Notes under the pieces: model-generated
Seen by the model: the letters and a program-made list of their open reading frames with translations, nothing else
Databases searched by the model: none
What the model was told of the DNA's origin: nothing
In this document: positions 55,549 through 62,441 of the stretch, in pieces
Layout: each line of letters starts with the position of its first letter
Numbering within the stretch: the stretch's first letter is position 1
Virus record (IMG/VR): IMGVR_UViG_3300036853_000205
Coordinates: 1 to 62,441 of that record
Strand: one strand, 5' to 3'
DNA from: a virus
DNA length: 62,441 nt
Translations under genes and position numbers: made by a program

Positions 55549-58500
55549 CTACCTCTGGGGTCGTGCGACTGCGGCGGTGGCGCGCGGCCTGGTGACCGGC
55601 CCGTGTGCTGTGCGGGTGACGACGGGGTTGGGGTCGCTCGCCCCTGCCCGGTCGGTGTAGTGCCGGACCCGCAGCAGCGCGCCGTCCGCCCGATCGGTCA
55701 CGGTGGTGGTGTCGATGAATCGGATTGCCGCCGCCGCCGCGAGGCCACTGGCGGCGCCCGCCGAGTCGGTGAGCCCGATTTTGAGGGTCAACCGCACCAG
55801 GTCGACAACGCTGGCCAGGTCAGGGAAGGCGAACGTGCGGGCTGGAGCGGCGGCGTCGGTGGGTGCCGCGTCGTCGGTGAACGCCTTGGTGAAAGTGCCC
55901 GTGGAACGCATCGCGTCCGTTGCGCCCGCCACGCTCGCAGGGACTCGCCGTAGGTCGGCCTGGCGCCCGAACGAGTCGGCGGCGGTGACCTGCTCGGTGA
56001 TGCTGAGCACGACGTGGTGCGCGAGCACCGGCGCTGCTGCGTCCGTGCAGCCGGCGGAATCGGTGAAGACCAGGCGATGGTGTACGGACACGTCGTCAAC
56101 CGCACCGGCCGTGCTGGTCAACAGCCCCACTCGGCGCGCGGACAGAGTGGCCGTGTCGGACGGTGCGGGCAGAAGCCACGGGTACGCGAACGGTGTGGCC
56201 AGCTCCGACAGGCGCCGCACCGTGTCCCGAACGGCGGCGGTCGTGTCGTCCGCGGTGACCGTGTCGATCAACGCTCGCACTCCGCCGAGCGTCATTGCGT
56301 CGGAGGCTACGGCCGAGTCGGTAAACGCCAGGTTGATGCCGAGCGCGACTACGGGCGCGGCGGAGTCGGTGGCTCCGGCAACGGCTGCGGGCAGAGTGAC
56401 CGACGCGGTACGGCTTACCTGGTCGCTGGCGTCGCTCGGCGAGGTGCGGCGCATGATGCGGGTGCGGCGCAGCACCCCGCCCACCAGAACGTCGGTGGTG
56501 GTGTCGGTGTCGGCATCCGTGGCGTGGGTGTCGTCAAGCGGCTGCATGAGCCGCTGCCACACGAGCCCGTTGTCGCGCGCCCCGGCGGACTCGGTGAACG
56601 TGAGGGTGGTCGACGTGGCGCGGGTGAGCGCGTCGGCAGCGTCGGCTTGATCGCTCAGCGTCAGTGTAAAGGCTCGAACGAGGGTGTAGCTGTCCGCCGC
56701 TTCCGCAGTGTCCAGGACGGACACACTGTGCCCGGCCCAGAAGGTGACAATGTCTGACGCCGCAGCGGTGTCAACGAGCGGCGACTGTGCCGCGAACAAG
56801 GTGTTGTCGGCGGACCCGGCGACATCGGTGTAGGTGACGTGGTTGTCGCGGGTCAGCGCCACATCGTCGACCGCACCGGCGAGGTCACTACGCAAGAGCA
56901 CACCCGAGCCGGATATCTGCACGCTGTCAGTGCTCGTGGCCAAATCGAGCAGAGGCAACGTGCCGGAGGCGGTGAACGTCGTGGCGTCTGTGGCGCCAGC
57001 GTCGTCCTGCGCGGTCCAGGCGATCGCACCTCGGATGGTGGGCGTGGCCGTGTCGGCAGCGTCAACTGTGTCGCCCAGCTCCAGCCGGGTTGCCAGAGCG
57101 GCAGCATCGGCGGCCCCTGCCGAATCGGTGACGGCCTGGTGCAGCGACGAGGTGTGCGTATCGCGCGCCCCGGCGTCGTCGGCGGGCAAGGTGATGCTGT
57201 ACGCGGTGACCAGGCTGACAATGTCGGAGCCAGCAGCAGTGTCTTGCAGGGCCACCGTGGGGCGCAACAGGGCGTCGTCAGAGGCGCCCGCGTCCTCGTC
57301 CGGCGCGGTGGCCAGCGCGGCTGCTCTCGCGTCGCTGCTGGCGGCTGCGTCGGTGCGGGCGAGGGTCAGCGCAGCGGTGCGGCTGTCTCCCGCTCCGGCG
57401 TCGTCGGCGAAGCTCAACGTGGTGTGCAGCGCGTAACTGTCGCTGGCGCCAACGTCGTCGGCCAGCACGATCGCCGATGCCGTCGCATCAGAGGCGCCCG
57501 CGTCGTCGGCAAGCGCGGGGGCCAGCGCGGCTGCTCTCGCGTCGCTGCTGGCGGCTGCGTCGGTGCGGGCGAGGGTCAGCGCAGCGGTGCGGCTGTCTCC
57601 CGCTCCGGCGTCGTCGGCGAAGCTCAACCCGGCGCCGGCGGTCACGGTGACCGTGACGGCGTCAGAGGCCCCAGCGCGGTCCTGCCGGATCAGACGAGTT
57701 GTGCGCGCGGCGGTGTCGCTGGACCCGGCGCGCTCAGCAGGCCGCTGAACCTTTCGCAGGGCGGCGGTGTCGGTGACCGTACTGGATTCGGCGTAAGTGA
57801 AACGCCGAATGAGGGAGTCGGTGGCCCCTGCGGTCTCGGAGAACTTGACGGCCGACAACTTGATGGACGACACGGCGACATGGATGCTGATCGGGTTCGG
57901 AGCGACATACTCGGGCTCGAACTCAAACAGGGCGGCAGAAGTCCACGGCGGATAAGTCGTGTTCCAGGTCTGGGCGACCGTCGAAGACACGATCTTGTAC
58001 TGCGAGCGCACCATGACGTTGGTGGTCGCCGTGCCGCCGGTAGTGCCCGCACCAAGGATCGCCGACCAGGACCCAGCGGTGGTGTCGGCGTCGCCGGTCA
58101 CGGCGGTTGTGGGTGCCGCCGAGGCGGACAAACCGACAACCAGATTGAGTGCGGCGGCAGGGGTCAACGTGCTCGACAGCGCCGAACTCACTGAAGAGTT
58201 GACAACCGCAGTAGAGGCGTTGACCGCGCTTAGGCCAAGGTATTTGAATGCGTAAATGTTGACGGTCTGGGCGGTGGCGCCCACCGTGGTGCCAGCCCAG
58301 TCGAACGTCAAGTTGGTCGTGGTCAGCCATGCCGTCGTCAGGCGCGATGTGTAGATGACGCACAAGGCCTTCGGGTACGCGCCTGCCTCGTTGGTGAAGA
58401 GACTTTGGGCCCCGAGAACGTTGCCAAGGTCGTCTGAAAGATTCGGGTAGTTCAGGTCTGGCCCTGGTAGCGAGAACCCGACAACGATCAGTGCGACTGA

Positions 58501-58605
58501 CCCGGCAGGGACCGCGAGCCCGGTCGGTACGCTCCACGGGCTCTGGTTTGTCGCCTTGAGGGAGGTGACAGTGCCAGCGCCCAGAAACGTGATCGCATAA
58601 GCCAC
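55549..58605 (-). CDS. 1,018-residue repeat-rich structural protein
   Basis: The N-terminal 230 residues form a beta-rich domain (MAYAITFLGAGTVTSLKATNQSPWSVPTGLAV). About 700 residues of imperfect repeats follow, about 18-22 long, built on (D/E)xAGAxDA (for example ADDAGASDA, TDSAGAAD, ESAGARDN). It ends TRPRATAAVARPQR. Repeats of this type occur in surface/fibre proteins of actinophages. It lies in the head region between connectors and capsid, so it could be a head fibre or decoration protein, or a tail protein out of order. Two exact 109-bp DNA repeats are inside it. Confidence 0.7.
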   Translation of the reverse strand: MAYAITFLGAGTVTSLKATNQSPWSVPTGLAVPAGSVALIVVGFSLPGPDLNYPNLSDDLGNVLGAQSLFTNEAGAYPKALCVIYTSRLTTAWLTTTNLTFDWAGTTVGATAQTVNIYAFKYLGLSAVNASTAVVNSSVSSALSSTLTPAAALNLVVGLSASAAPTTAVTGDADTTAGSWSAILGAGTTGGTATTNVMVRSQYKIVSSTVAQTWNTTYPPWTSAALFEFEPEYVAPNPISIHVAVSSIKLSAVKFSETAGATDSLIRRFTYAESSTVTDTAALRKVQRPAERAGSSDTAARTTRLIRQDRAGASDAVTVTVTAGAGLSFADDAGAGDSRTAALTLARTDAAASSDARAAALAPALADDAGASDATASAIVLADDVGASDSYALHTTLSFADDAGAGDSRTAALTLARTDAAASSDARAAALATAPDEDAGASDDALLRPTVALQDTAAGSDIVSLVTAYSITLPADDAGARDTHTSSLHQAVTDSAGAADAAALATRLELGDTVDAADTATPTIRGAIAWTAQDDAGATDATTFTASGTLPLLDLATSTDSVQISGSGVLLRSDLAGAVDDVALTRDNHVTYTDVAGSADNTLFAAQSPLVDTAAASDIVTFWAGHSVSVLDTAEAADSYTLVRAFTLTLSDQADAADALTRATSTTLTFTESAGARDNGLVWQRLMQPLDDTHATDADTDTTTDVLVGGVLRRTRIMRRTSPSDASDQVSRTASVTLPAAVAGATDSAAPVVALGINLAFTDSAVASDAMTLGGVRALIDTVTADDTTAAVRDTVRRLSELATPFAYPWLLPAPSDTATLSARRVGLLTSTAGAVDDVSVHHRLVFTDSAGCTDAAAPVLAHHVVLSITEQVTAADSFGRQADLRRVPASVAGATDAMRSTGTFTKAFTDDAAPTDAAAPARTFAFPDLASVVDLVRLTLKIGLTDSAGAASGLAAAAAIRFIDTTTVTDRADGALLRVRHYTDRAGASDPNPVVTRTAHGPVTRPRATAAVARPQR
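57310..57418. repeat. 109-bp exact direct repeat, copy 1
   Basis: Identical to 57520-57628, offset 210 bp (70 codons), inside the repeat protein. Amino-acid repeats nearby differ at many codons, so this pair is a recent duplication or conversion. Confidence 0.95.
57520..57628. repeat. 109-bp exact direct repeat, copy 2
   Basis: Second copy of the pair at 57310-57418. The offset is a multiple of three, so recombination between them would delete or duplicate 70 codons in frame. Confidence 0.95.
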
Positions 58606-58636
58606 TGTGACCGCCCAATCCTTCGCTGCCTACTGC

Positions 58637-59059
58637 CTACGCTATGGACAGAATTTTTCCGAGGACGTTGAGGCTGAGGGTGATCGATCCGGTGGGCGGA
58701 TAGACGGCAATGCCCGCACCGGTGTCCGCGTAGCAAATGAGCTTCTGGGCACTGGTAGCGACGTCTGCTCCACCGGTGACTGCGGACGACTGATAGAACA
58801 GCAACGCATGAGCCACGGCGGACGCTGTCGTCGTGAGAGTCGCGTCGGCGGCGGTGAAATTGCCACCGGTGATCGCCGCTGATGCCAGGGTCGCGGAACC
58901 GTTGACGACAGCCCCGGCGGCAAGAGCGTCGGCCATGGTGGCGTGTGCCGCGCTGAACGTGTAGGAGCGCACCAGTGCGACTTTCACGGTGGCGGTGTTC
59001 AGGTCGTACTCGGCGTTCATCACACCTGTCACGAACGCGGTATAGGGCAGATTGGCCAC
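58637..59059 (-). CDS. Small structural protein of the head region
   Basis: This 140-residue protein (MANLPYTAFVTGVMNAEYDLNTATVKVALVRSYTFSAAHATMADALAAG) has Thr/Ala/Gly-rich beta segments (SAAITGGNFTAADATLTTTASAVAHALLFYQSS). It resembles phage head or fibre proteins. It precedes the repeat protein in transcription order and may form a complex with it. Confidence 0.68.
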   Translation of the reverse strand: MANLPYTAFVTGVMNAEYDLNTATVKVALVRSYTFSAAHATMADALAAGAVVNGSATLASAAITGGNFTAADATLTTTASAVAHALLFYQSSAVTGGADVATSAQKLICYADTGAGIAVYPPTGSITLSLNVLGKILSIA

Positions 59060-59129
59060 AGCGGTACTCCTTTGACTGGTCGGGCGGGCCGGTTGCCAGC
59101 CCGGCCCGCCATGTCAGATCAGAGGTGCC

Positions 59130-59651
59130 CTAGCTGCCGAGCTGCTTGTGTGCCCACGCGATGGCCAGAGTGTCCGTCGCGCCCTTGGGTGTCGCCGTGA
59201 ACACCACGCGGGCGATGGTGTTGGCGGCGGTGCTGGTGGCGTTGCTCGCCGCGTCGTTCACCAGCACGACTTCGGTCAGTGCGGCGTGCGTGCCGACACC
59301 AGCGACGAAGGTCGTCTGATACGTCACCGTCCACCCGAGACCGGAGCCCAGGTTCTGCGTGGTCGGGAAGCCCGTGTCGAAGGCGACGTTGGTGCCGGTC
59401 AGATAGGTCACCAGCGCCGCACCCGCGCCAGCCTTCGAGGCAGCGGTGGTTCCGGTGCCCAGCTTCATCCCGGTGACCTTGGTGGCGTCGGCGGGTGCGA
59501 GCGGCACGACCGCCGAGGCGATACGTGTCACGTGGTACTGGTCGCCCGCGTCGGTGATCAGATTCTTGACCGCCTGCTGCGACTTGATGTTGCCGTTCTT
59601 GTCGATCAGTGTGACGACGACGAGGCCGGTTACCTCAGAGGTCTCAACCAT
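59130..59651 (-). CDS. Structural protein of the head region
   Basis: This 173-residue protein (MVETSEVTGLVVVTLIDKNGNIKSQQAVKNLITDAGDQYHVTRIAS) has VTGMKLGTGTTAASKAGAGAALVTYLTGTN and ALTEVVLVNDAA...TIARVVFTATPKGATDTLAIAWAHKQLGS. The VKNLITDAG...MKLGTG pattern is common in phage structural proteins of this location. Decoration or fibre role inferred. Longer N-terminal forms are shadow. Confidence 0.72.
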   Translation of the reverse strand: MVETSEVTGLVVVTLIDKNGNIKSQQAVKNLITDAGDQYHVTRIASAVVPLAPADATKVTGMKLGTGTTAASKAGAGAALVTYLTGTNVAFDTGFPTTQNLGSGLGWTVTYQTTFVAGVGTHAALTEVVLVNDAASNATSTAANTIARVVFTATPKGATDTLAIAWAHKQLGS

Positions 59652-59697
59652 GGTGAAGCTCCGTTTCAGTGTGTGACGTTGGTTGGTGGTTCGACGC

Positions 59698-59907
59698 TCA
59701 TCGGTCGCCCGGGTCCGTGCCGCGCATTTTGTTGGTGACAAGCCGTGGGGGCTTGGCCTCGCGGGGCGGAGCCGGCGGCGGCGGTTTTGGTGCCTCCGCC
59801 ACGGGAACGGCGTTGTCGCCCATCGCCTTGGCGTCGCGGTCGTCAAGCCGCATCCGGGTCTTGTTCGCGCCTACGGTCACGTCGTATAGGCGCAGTTCGC
59901 TACCCAT
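59698..59907 (-). CDS. Small paralogue (second copy) downstream of capsid
   Basis: This protein of about 69 residues begins MGSELRLYDVTVGANKTRMRLDDRDAKAMGDNA and continues into a Pro/Lys-rich tail (VAEAPKPPPPAPPREAKPPRL). The opening matches the C-terminal half of the next gene upstream (LQLYAVTLYGTTTQMRLNTSDAARYGDAAALIA). Function unknown. Confidence 0.7.
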   Translation of the reverse strand: MGSELRLYDVTVGANKTRMRLDDRDAKAMGDNAVPVAEAPKPPPPAPPREAKPPRLVTNKMRGTDPGDR

Positions 59908-59923
59908 CGGAGGTTGCCTCCCG

Positions 59924-60199
59924 CTAAGCAATGAGGGCGGCGGCGTCGCCGTAGCGGGCCGCGTCGCTGGTGTTGAGACGCATCTGTGTGGTGGTGCCGT
60001 AGAGAGTCACGGCGTAGAGCTGAAGCGGGCCCCCGGCCACGGCTGTCTCGTCGCTGTCGGGGTCAACCGGCGGGTACGGCATCGGGACCGCTGCGGCGTC
60101 CGGGCATGCGCCGGTTGTGTCGCAGATAGGGCAGCGGTCACCGATGCCGTCGTGAAGGCCCGTGTACGGGCGGCCGGAGCGGTACGGGTCGGGGTACAC
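59924..60199 (-). CDS. Small paralogue (first copy) downstream of capsid
   Basis: This 91-residue protein from GTG 60199 has DRCPICDTTGACPDAA (a zinc knuckle), a short linker, and LQLYAVTLYGTTTQMRLNTSDAARYGDA. The last part is shared with its neighbour. Shared modules suggest duplication followed by divergence. Possibly capsid-associated. Confidence 0.7.
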   Translation of the reverse strand: MYPDPYRSGRPYTGLHDGIGDRCPICDTTGACPDAAAVPMPYPPVDPDSDETAVAGGPLQLYAVTLYGTTTQMRLNTSDAARYGDAAALIA

Positions 60200-60211
60200 G
60201 GGAACCCGGAC

Positions 60212-61516
60212 TTACGGGGTGAGGTCGATGCTGGCGAACGCGGACGGCTGGAGAATGCCGAACGCGGCGCGCATCTCGGCGAGGATGGCCACGAGGTTCT
60301 GCACGAAGAACGAGGCGTGACTGTCGCTCATGGTGATGGACGACTGCTCCCGGTCCCACAGGATCGCCTTGCGCCAGTCACCGATCCACGCCTGCCCGAC
60401 AGGTGTGGCTTCGGACTCGATCACCGGCAGGTTCCACACCGGTGCCGTGGTCGCCCCGGCGAGACCCCCGTTGCTGAGGGTGCCGCTCGGACCGCCGAAG
60501 TAGTACCGGCCCGTCAGGTCCGTCAGCAGGTCCAGGTCTTCCACGTCGGCCGGATTCATCACATAGCCGGTGGCGATGGACCGGCCGACCGTACGGATCT
60601 TCGTCTTCGCCTTGCGCAGGGTGACCAGCTTGCTCGTGTCGTACGCCTGCGCCTGCACGCCCGAGGTGGCGGTGAGCCCGGTGAAGTTCTCACCGAGACC
60701 GTCCCCGGAGATCATCTGGTCTTCCAGCTCCTCTTCGAGCCCGTACTCCAGGAAGTTGTCGATGAGAGTGCGGATCTGCGCCGCGTCGGACAGCGCTCGC
60801 TTCGTGATGGGAATCCAGTGCGCGATGGTGCGCACGGGGGTACTGACCTTGACGGTGGCGATCCCCGACTCGGGCTTGGTGCCGTTGGCGGTGGTCGTTG
60901 CCTCGGCCACGGGTGCGGCGTTGTTGGTGGTACCGGTCACGCGCACGTATTCGATGTGGTCGGTGCTGGTGGTGCCCGGGGTCACCAGGTCGCGCAGCAT
61001 CAACGGACGCTCGAAGGGGCCCAGGCCGACCTGGAGGCCGAGGTGGTCCGGCACGAGCAGCGATCCGGCGGACGTGGTGCTGGCGCCGGTCACCAACGCC
61101 TTGGAGCGGTTGCGCAGCAAGCTGTCCACGGCGACGGGACGGGTCTGCACGCGGTGGTCCTTGGAGAAACTGCCGCCGGGCACCGACCCCAACAGTTGGG
61201 TGTACTCGCTGGACTCGGTGAACGTCTGGCCCAGGCCCTTGCCGCTGCGGCGGGCGTTCGGCACGGCAGCCGGAGCGGCCTTGCCGTCGGCTTCGAGGTC
61301 GGCGCCGAGACTGGCGAGGGTCTGACGGACCTTCGCGTCGGCCTGCGCTGTCTTCAGTTCCGTCTTGATCGTGCCCGACTCGTTGATGAGCGCGGCGACC
61401 TCGGTACGTTCCTCGGTGGTGAAGTCACGGTTCTCCTCGTCGGCCTTCGTGGCGATGGCCTGCGCCTTGCCGAGGCATTCCTTGAGCCGCTGAAGCAGCT
61501 TGTCTGCGTTGTTCAT
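60212..61516 (-). CDS. Major capsid protein, HK97 fold
   Basis: This 434-residue protein has an N-terminal coiled-coil delta domain (MNNADKLLQRLKECLGKAQAIATKADEENRDFTTEERTEVAALINESG). A phage_capsid domain follows: SLLVPDHLGLQVGL, RTIAHWIPITKRALSDAAQIRTLIDNFLEYGLEEELEDQMISGDG, PVWNLPVIESEATPVGQAWIGDWRKAILW and SFFVQNLVAILAEMRAAFGILQPSAFASIDLTP. ATGA couples it to the protease. Confidence 0.95.
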   Translation of the reverse strand: MNNADKLLQRLKECLGKAQAIATKADEENRDFTTEERTEVAALINESGTIKTELKTAQADAKVRQTLASLGADLEADGKAAPAAVPNARRSGKGLGQTFTESSEYTQLLGSVPGGSFSKDHRVQTRPVAVDSLLRNRSKALVTGASTTSAGSLLVPDHLGLQVGLGPFERPLMLRDLVTPGTTSTDHIEYVRVTGTTNNAAPVAEATTTANGTKPESGIATVKVSTPVRTIAHWIPITKRALSDAAQIRTLIDNFLEYGLEEELEDQMISGDGLGENFTGLTATSGVQAQAYDTSKLVTLRKAKTKIRTVGRSIATGYVMNPADVEDLDLLTDLTGRYYFGGPSGTLSNGGLAGATTAPVWNLPVIESEATPVGQAWIGDWRKAILWDREQSSITMSDSHASFFVQNLVAILAEMRAAFGILQPSAFASIDLTP

Positions 61517-62441
61517 TGGTGGGAACTCCCATTCGTCTCATGCGAAGTGACATCGGCCGACAACAGGTCGATGGCGGTGCGCAGACGAGACTCGGCGGGT
61601 CCGTGCCGGGTAGCTGGCGAATCCGTCTTGACCCCTTGGGGTTCCTCGGCGGTAGCGGGCTGGGCGGGATTGGCCTTGCCGTCGTTGCTCGTGTCGAGGG
61701 AGTCCAGGACCGACTTCACGTCGGCCATGCCCCCGGCGATCTGGTCGAGTGCGGCGCGTAGCGTCGACTCGTTCTTGGCGGAAAGGGTGCGGCCCGCTTT
61801 GCTGGCAGGCGCATCGGTTTTGGATGTGGTCTGGTCCGTGCCGGGGGCGGTCGGGGGCTCGGCGGGCTGGATCAGGCTCAGCATCTGCCCGAGCAGTTCG
61901 GCGAGCTGCGGGTCGGCGGAAGCGTCCTTGAGCAGGTGCGCTTTGCGGCGTTCGGCTGCGGCCTTGACCTGTTGGATGGTGGCGGCCGGGTTCGCGGGCA
62001 CCTGCACCACGGACACCTCGTGCAACTTGAGCTTGCGCAGCTCGTACACGCCTTGGCCGTTGCGCTCGCCGGGGGCCCCGTCCTCGATGTCGTAGGCGAA
62101 CGACATCTTCCTAACCCGCTTGCCCTTGAGTAGCCGGTACACCTGCGCGGCCTTAGGGTTTTCGAGGTCCAGTTGCGCGGTGATCAGCAGCCCGGCGTCA
62201 GTTTCGCTGGCCTGCAACACCTCCCCGATGTTCATGTCGGGGTCCTGCATCTGGTGGCCCCACAGCAGCGGGATCGGGTCGCCGGACGCTGTCCACGACT
62301 TGAGGTCGTCGGTGAACGCGCCGGGCATCACGACGTCGCCCACGGCATCGATGTTGTTGAAAACGGAGGCGAGGGCGGTGAACTGTCCTTCTTGCAGGCT
62401 CGCGTCGTCGGCGGCGGTGGCCTTCACCAGCACCGCGCACG
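61513..62441 (-). CDS. Prohead protease (C-terminal part, continues at 140-1)
   Basis: HK97-type serine protease that cleaves the capsid delta domain. GQFTALASVFNNIDAVGDVVMPGAFTDDLKSW and LLWGHQMQDPDMNIGEV (candidate catalytic His), then KRVRKMSFAYDIEDG (candidate Ser) and LHEVSVVQVPANPAA are typical. The last about 130 residues are low-complexity (Ala/Pro/Asp/Lys) with coiled coil, perhaps a scaffold-like tail. The true start is ATG at 138-140. TGA overlaps the capsid ATG. Confidence 0.92.
   Translation of the reverse strand, partial: CAVLVKATAADDASLQEGQFTALASVFNNIDAVGDVVMPGAFTDDLKSWTASGDPIPLLWGHQMQDPDMNIGEVLQASETDAGLLITAQLDLENPKAAQVYRLLKGKRVRKMSFAYDIEDGAPGERNGQGVYELRKLKLHEVSVVQVPANPAATIQQVKAAAERRKAHLLKDASADPQLAELLGQMLSLIQPAEPPTAPGTDQTTSKTDAPASKAGRTLSAKNESTLRAALDQIAGGMADVKSVLDSLDTSNDGKANPAQPATAEEPQGVKTDSPATRHGPAESRLRTAIDLLSADVTSHETNGSSHQ
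62315..62441. repeat. Terminal direct repeat, right copy
   Basis: Identical to bases 1-127. See the left copy. Confidence 0.9.

Noticed and set aside
59669-62095. Long + strand open frame (808 codons) over capsid and protease
   Set aside because: It is antisense to two strong HK97-type genes and has no domain-like sequence.

Overview
This window is a complete, circularly closed genome of a temperate, tailed, siphovirus-type actinobacteriophage. The first 127 bases are repeated exactly as the last 127, so the unique sequence is 62,314 bp and the prohead protease gene runs across the ends. High GC, frequent GTG starts, chains of genes joined by ATGA/GTGA overlaps, Zn-knuckle small proteins typical of actinophages, and host-type XRE/TPR and Methyltransf_19 genes point to an actinobacterial host, probably a streptomycete or pseudonocardial. 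The host assignment is inference.

Layout. One leftward (- strand) block runs from about 23.8 kb down through 0 and on, past the junction, to about 38.6 kb. In transcription order it contains: a C5-cytosine methyltransferase, a PD-(D/E)XK nuclease, an SSB-like protein, a SNF2-type helicase, a RuvC-like resolvase and a very large primase-polymerase/helicase/DNA polymerase I fusion (23.8-12.2 kb); small Zn-binding proteins and an HNH nuclease (12.2-9.4 kb); a compact DNA base-modification cassette of ParB-like protein, helical amino-acid:DNA-transferase-like protein, Asp/Asn-hydroxylase-like dioxygenase, P-loop kinase and TET/JBP dioxygenase (9.2-4.9 kb); small and large terminase and a portal-MuF fusion (4.9-0.3 kb); then, across the junction, protease, capsid, a 1,018-residue repeat protein, head-tail connectors, tail tube, frameshifted tail chaperone, tape measure, minor tail proteins, endolysin, holin-like proteins and a glycosidase-like protein (62.4-38.6 kb). 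A small rightward island (42.6-43.5 kb) with a methyltransferase-like gene interrupts the late block.

The rightward genes at 24.4-32.3 kb are a second ParB-like protein, small Zn and membrane proteins, and a host-like cassette of XRE-TPR regulator plus Methyltransf_19. The leftward 32.6-36.5 kb region holds small early/lysogeny genes, an excisionase-like protein and three copies of a promoter-like repeat. A large serine integrase (36.8-38.3 kb) reads rightward beside a strong dyad that could be attP. A tRNA-Leu(UAA) gene lies at 20.0 kb.

The most interesting system is the DNA hypermodification pathway. By homology, the C5-methyltransferase makes 5mC, the TET enzyme oxidises it to 5hmC, the kinase activates the hydroxymethyl group, the helical protein could attach an amino acid or amine, and the second dioxygenase (fused to an unassigned N-terminal domain) could tailor the adduct. 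The cassette ends by overlapping the start of terS, which suggests a link between DNA modification and packaging. A second theme is a phage tRNA that reads UUA together with a TTA codon in the AT-rich linker of the replication fusion, which resembles bldA-type control.
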